From an uncultured Pseudomonadota bacterium (lineage in GTDB: Bacteria > Pseudomonadota > Gammaproteobacteria > Burkholderiales > SG8-39): a stretch of DNA of 6,814 bases. The notes under the pieces are model-generated. The model was not told the DNA's origin. It did not search any database and saw only the letters and a program-made list of their open reading frames with translations. Of the stretch, positions 6,283 through 6,814 are shown piece after piece (the first letter of the stretch is position 1; every line of letters begins with the position of its first letter). The translations under genes were made by a program, and so were the position numbers. Location: contig CAIPGJ010000591.1 in NCBI GenBank assembly GCA_903864555.1, forward strand, positions 1-6,814. The letters are read 5' to 3'.

Positions 6283-6310
6283 AAAAAACGCCCCGGCGCG
6301 ACTGCGTCGC
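6283..6310 (-). terminator. Possible minus-strand terminator (short stems followed by six Ts)
   Basis: On the minus strand the stem GCGAC-GCA-GTCGC (6310-6298) is directly followed by CGCC-GG-GGCG, sharing one base, and then TTTTTT (6288-6283). It would end a transcript entering from the right, but no minus-strand gene is visible between here and the window edge. The stem next to the Ts has only a two-base loop as drawn, so the fold is imperfect. Confidence 0.28.
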
Positions 6311-6356
6311 TTCGGACCCTGCGACAAGGAGGTCAACCTGCCTGCAGCCTCCTCCA

Positions 6357-6379
6357 GTGTCCTGAATCGCTAAGGACAC
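6357..6379. repeat. Inverted repeat GTGTCC / GGACAC
   Basis: Perfect six-base arms (6357-6362 and 6374-6379) surround an 11-base spacer. It could be a protein-binding site, a stem-loop or one end of a decayed element; no partner copy is seen in the window. Confidence 0.35.
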
Positions 6380-6414
6380 ATTTGAACGACTATCCTCGAT
6401 TCGAGACTTGATCG

Positions 6415-6597
6415 GTGTTTCCTGAAGCACCATCTGAATCGCCTGCGTGTGCAGTGCCTACGACCAGCGACGCGGGAAATTTCTTTGGCGCCAACCTGGA
6501 AGCCGCCGGCATCAACGACAACATCGGTGGCGTGGGCGGTGGACTCAAGTCCATTCAGGGTTCTGCGGCCTTCTCCAAGAGCGCGCCTGCCATCTGA
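6415..6597 (+). pseudogene. 60-codon open frame, possible 3' remnant of a gene
   Basis: The frame opens at GTG 6415 with no Shine-Dalgarno and ends at TGA 6595-6597. I do not recognise the protein. The second part, from codon 20 (AGNFFGANLEAAGINDNIGG, then a Gly-rich GVGGGLKS stretch), reads like real protein. My hand count of codon third positions gives about 30 G/C in 41 there, against 8 in 19 in the first part. A change in codon bias inside one frame, without a ribosome site, fits the tail of a gene whose front has been lost or replaced. It could also be a chance frame, or a small real gene starting at a non-standard codon. Confidence 0.25.
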
Positions 6598-6708
6598 GCG
6601 TTCCAGACCGGGCCGGTGATAGCGGCCAGGTGTCTGTTACCTTGATCACAATATCATTGCTGATCCTTTGATGACAAGTAATTACTCGCAGAATTGATCA
6701 TATTAAAT

Positions 6709-6774
6709 GGCATCATCCAGATGCCGGGTGGCACCGCATCCGGCCGGGCCATGGCGCCCCGCCCGGCATGGCCC
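6709..6774. repeat. Cluster of overlapping inverted repeats, REP-like
   Basis: Four overlapping pairings occur within 66 bases: GGCATC/GATGCC (6709-6714 with 6720-6725), an imperfect palindrome at 6723-6744 (GCCG/CGGC outer stem, GGTG/CACC inner stem, five-base one-sided bulge), GCCGGGC/GCCCGGC (6743-6749 with 6761-6767), and GGGCCATG/CATGGCCC (6746-6753 with 6767-6774). The last two exclude each other. The minus strand at 6744-6734 reads GCCGGATGCGG, identical to the core of enterobacterial REP sequences. No T run follows, so a plain terminator is unlikely. Confidence 0.5.
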
Positions 6775-6814
6775 TAAACTGACCGCACAAGAAAATCCAT
6801 AAATCGCTGCAGCA

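Larger units (their letters stand above)
6091..6814. other. 724-base region without an identifiable gene
   Basis: No open frame here resembles a known family. From left to right it holds the stem-loops after the DUF2889 gene (6095-6160), unremarkable sequence to 6280, the A-run and hairpins at 6283-6310, a Shine-Dalgarno-like AAGGAGG (6326-6332) with no start codon at a suitable distance, a perfect six-base inverted repeat GTGTCC/GGACAC (6357-6379), the 60-codon frame at 6415-6597, an AT-rich stretch at about 6640-6708 with two TTGATCA copies and the palindrome AGTAATTACT, and the inverted-repeat cluster at 6709-6774. The mixture of composition and broken coding suggests decayed or inserted DNA. 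Confidence 0.6.

Noticed and set aside
6326..6337. AAGGAGG as a ribosome binding site
   Set aside because: No ATG, GTG or TTG lies at a suitable distance. Initiation at a CTG would give only an 11-codon frame.
6178..6411. 77-codon plus-strand open frame
   Set aside because: No ribosome site, no recognisable motif and poor codon bias; it spans several hairpins and looks like chance.

Overview
The window looks like a chromosomal segment of a high-GC betaproteobacterium, most likely of the order Burkholderiales. The grounds are the strong G/C bias at third codon positions, an E. coli-type family I pyrophosphatase, a DUF2889 protein, and a Bug-type (TctC-like) substrate-binding protein, a family greatly expanded in Bordetella, Achromobacter and Cupriavidus. 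The genus is not resolved.

Positions 1-4559, minus strand, form one apparent operon, read right to left. It contains a 517-residue acyl-CoA carboxylase carboxyltransferase-type protein (4559-3006), then after 15 bases a 715-residue fused NDP(ADP)-forming acyl-CoA synthetase (2990-843), then after 63 bases a secreted Bug-family solute-binding protein (from 779, cut by the left window edge after 259 codons). A sigma70-like promoter candidate lies at 4662-4690, with a small inverted repeat upstream at 4711-4724. A reasonable reading is a carboxylate-use module: the Bug protein captures an organic acid, the synthetase makes its CoA thioester with ATP giving ADP and phosphate, and the carboxyltransferase-like protein moves a carboxyl group on the CoA ester. 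The substrate is unknown, and no biotin carboxylase, biotin carrier or membrane transporter subunit lies in the window.

Positions 4560-4785 are the divergent intergenic region. From 4786 two plus-strand genes follow: inorganic pyrophosphatase (4786-5334), with every expected active-site residue, and a DUF2889 protein (5527-6090). The gap between them holds three degenerate tandem 15-16 bp repeats just ahead of the DUF2889 ribosome binding site.

Positions 6091-6814 hold no gene I can identify. They contain stem-loops after the DUF2889 gene, a possible minus-strand terminator, a 60-codon reading frame that looks like a gene remnant, an AT-rich stretch, and a dense run of overlapping inverted repeats (6709-6774) resembling a REP element. 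I saw no tRNA, rRNA, CRISPR array or intact mobile element.
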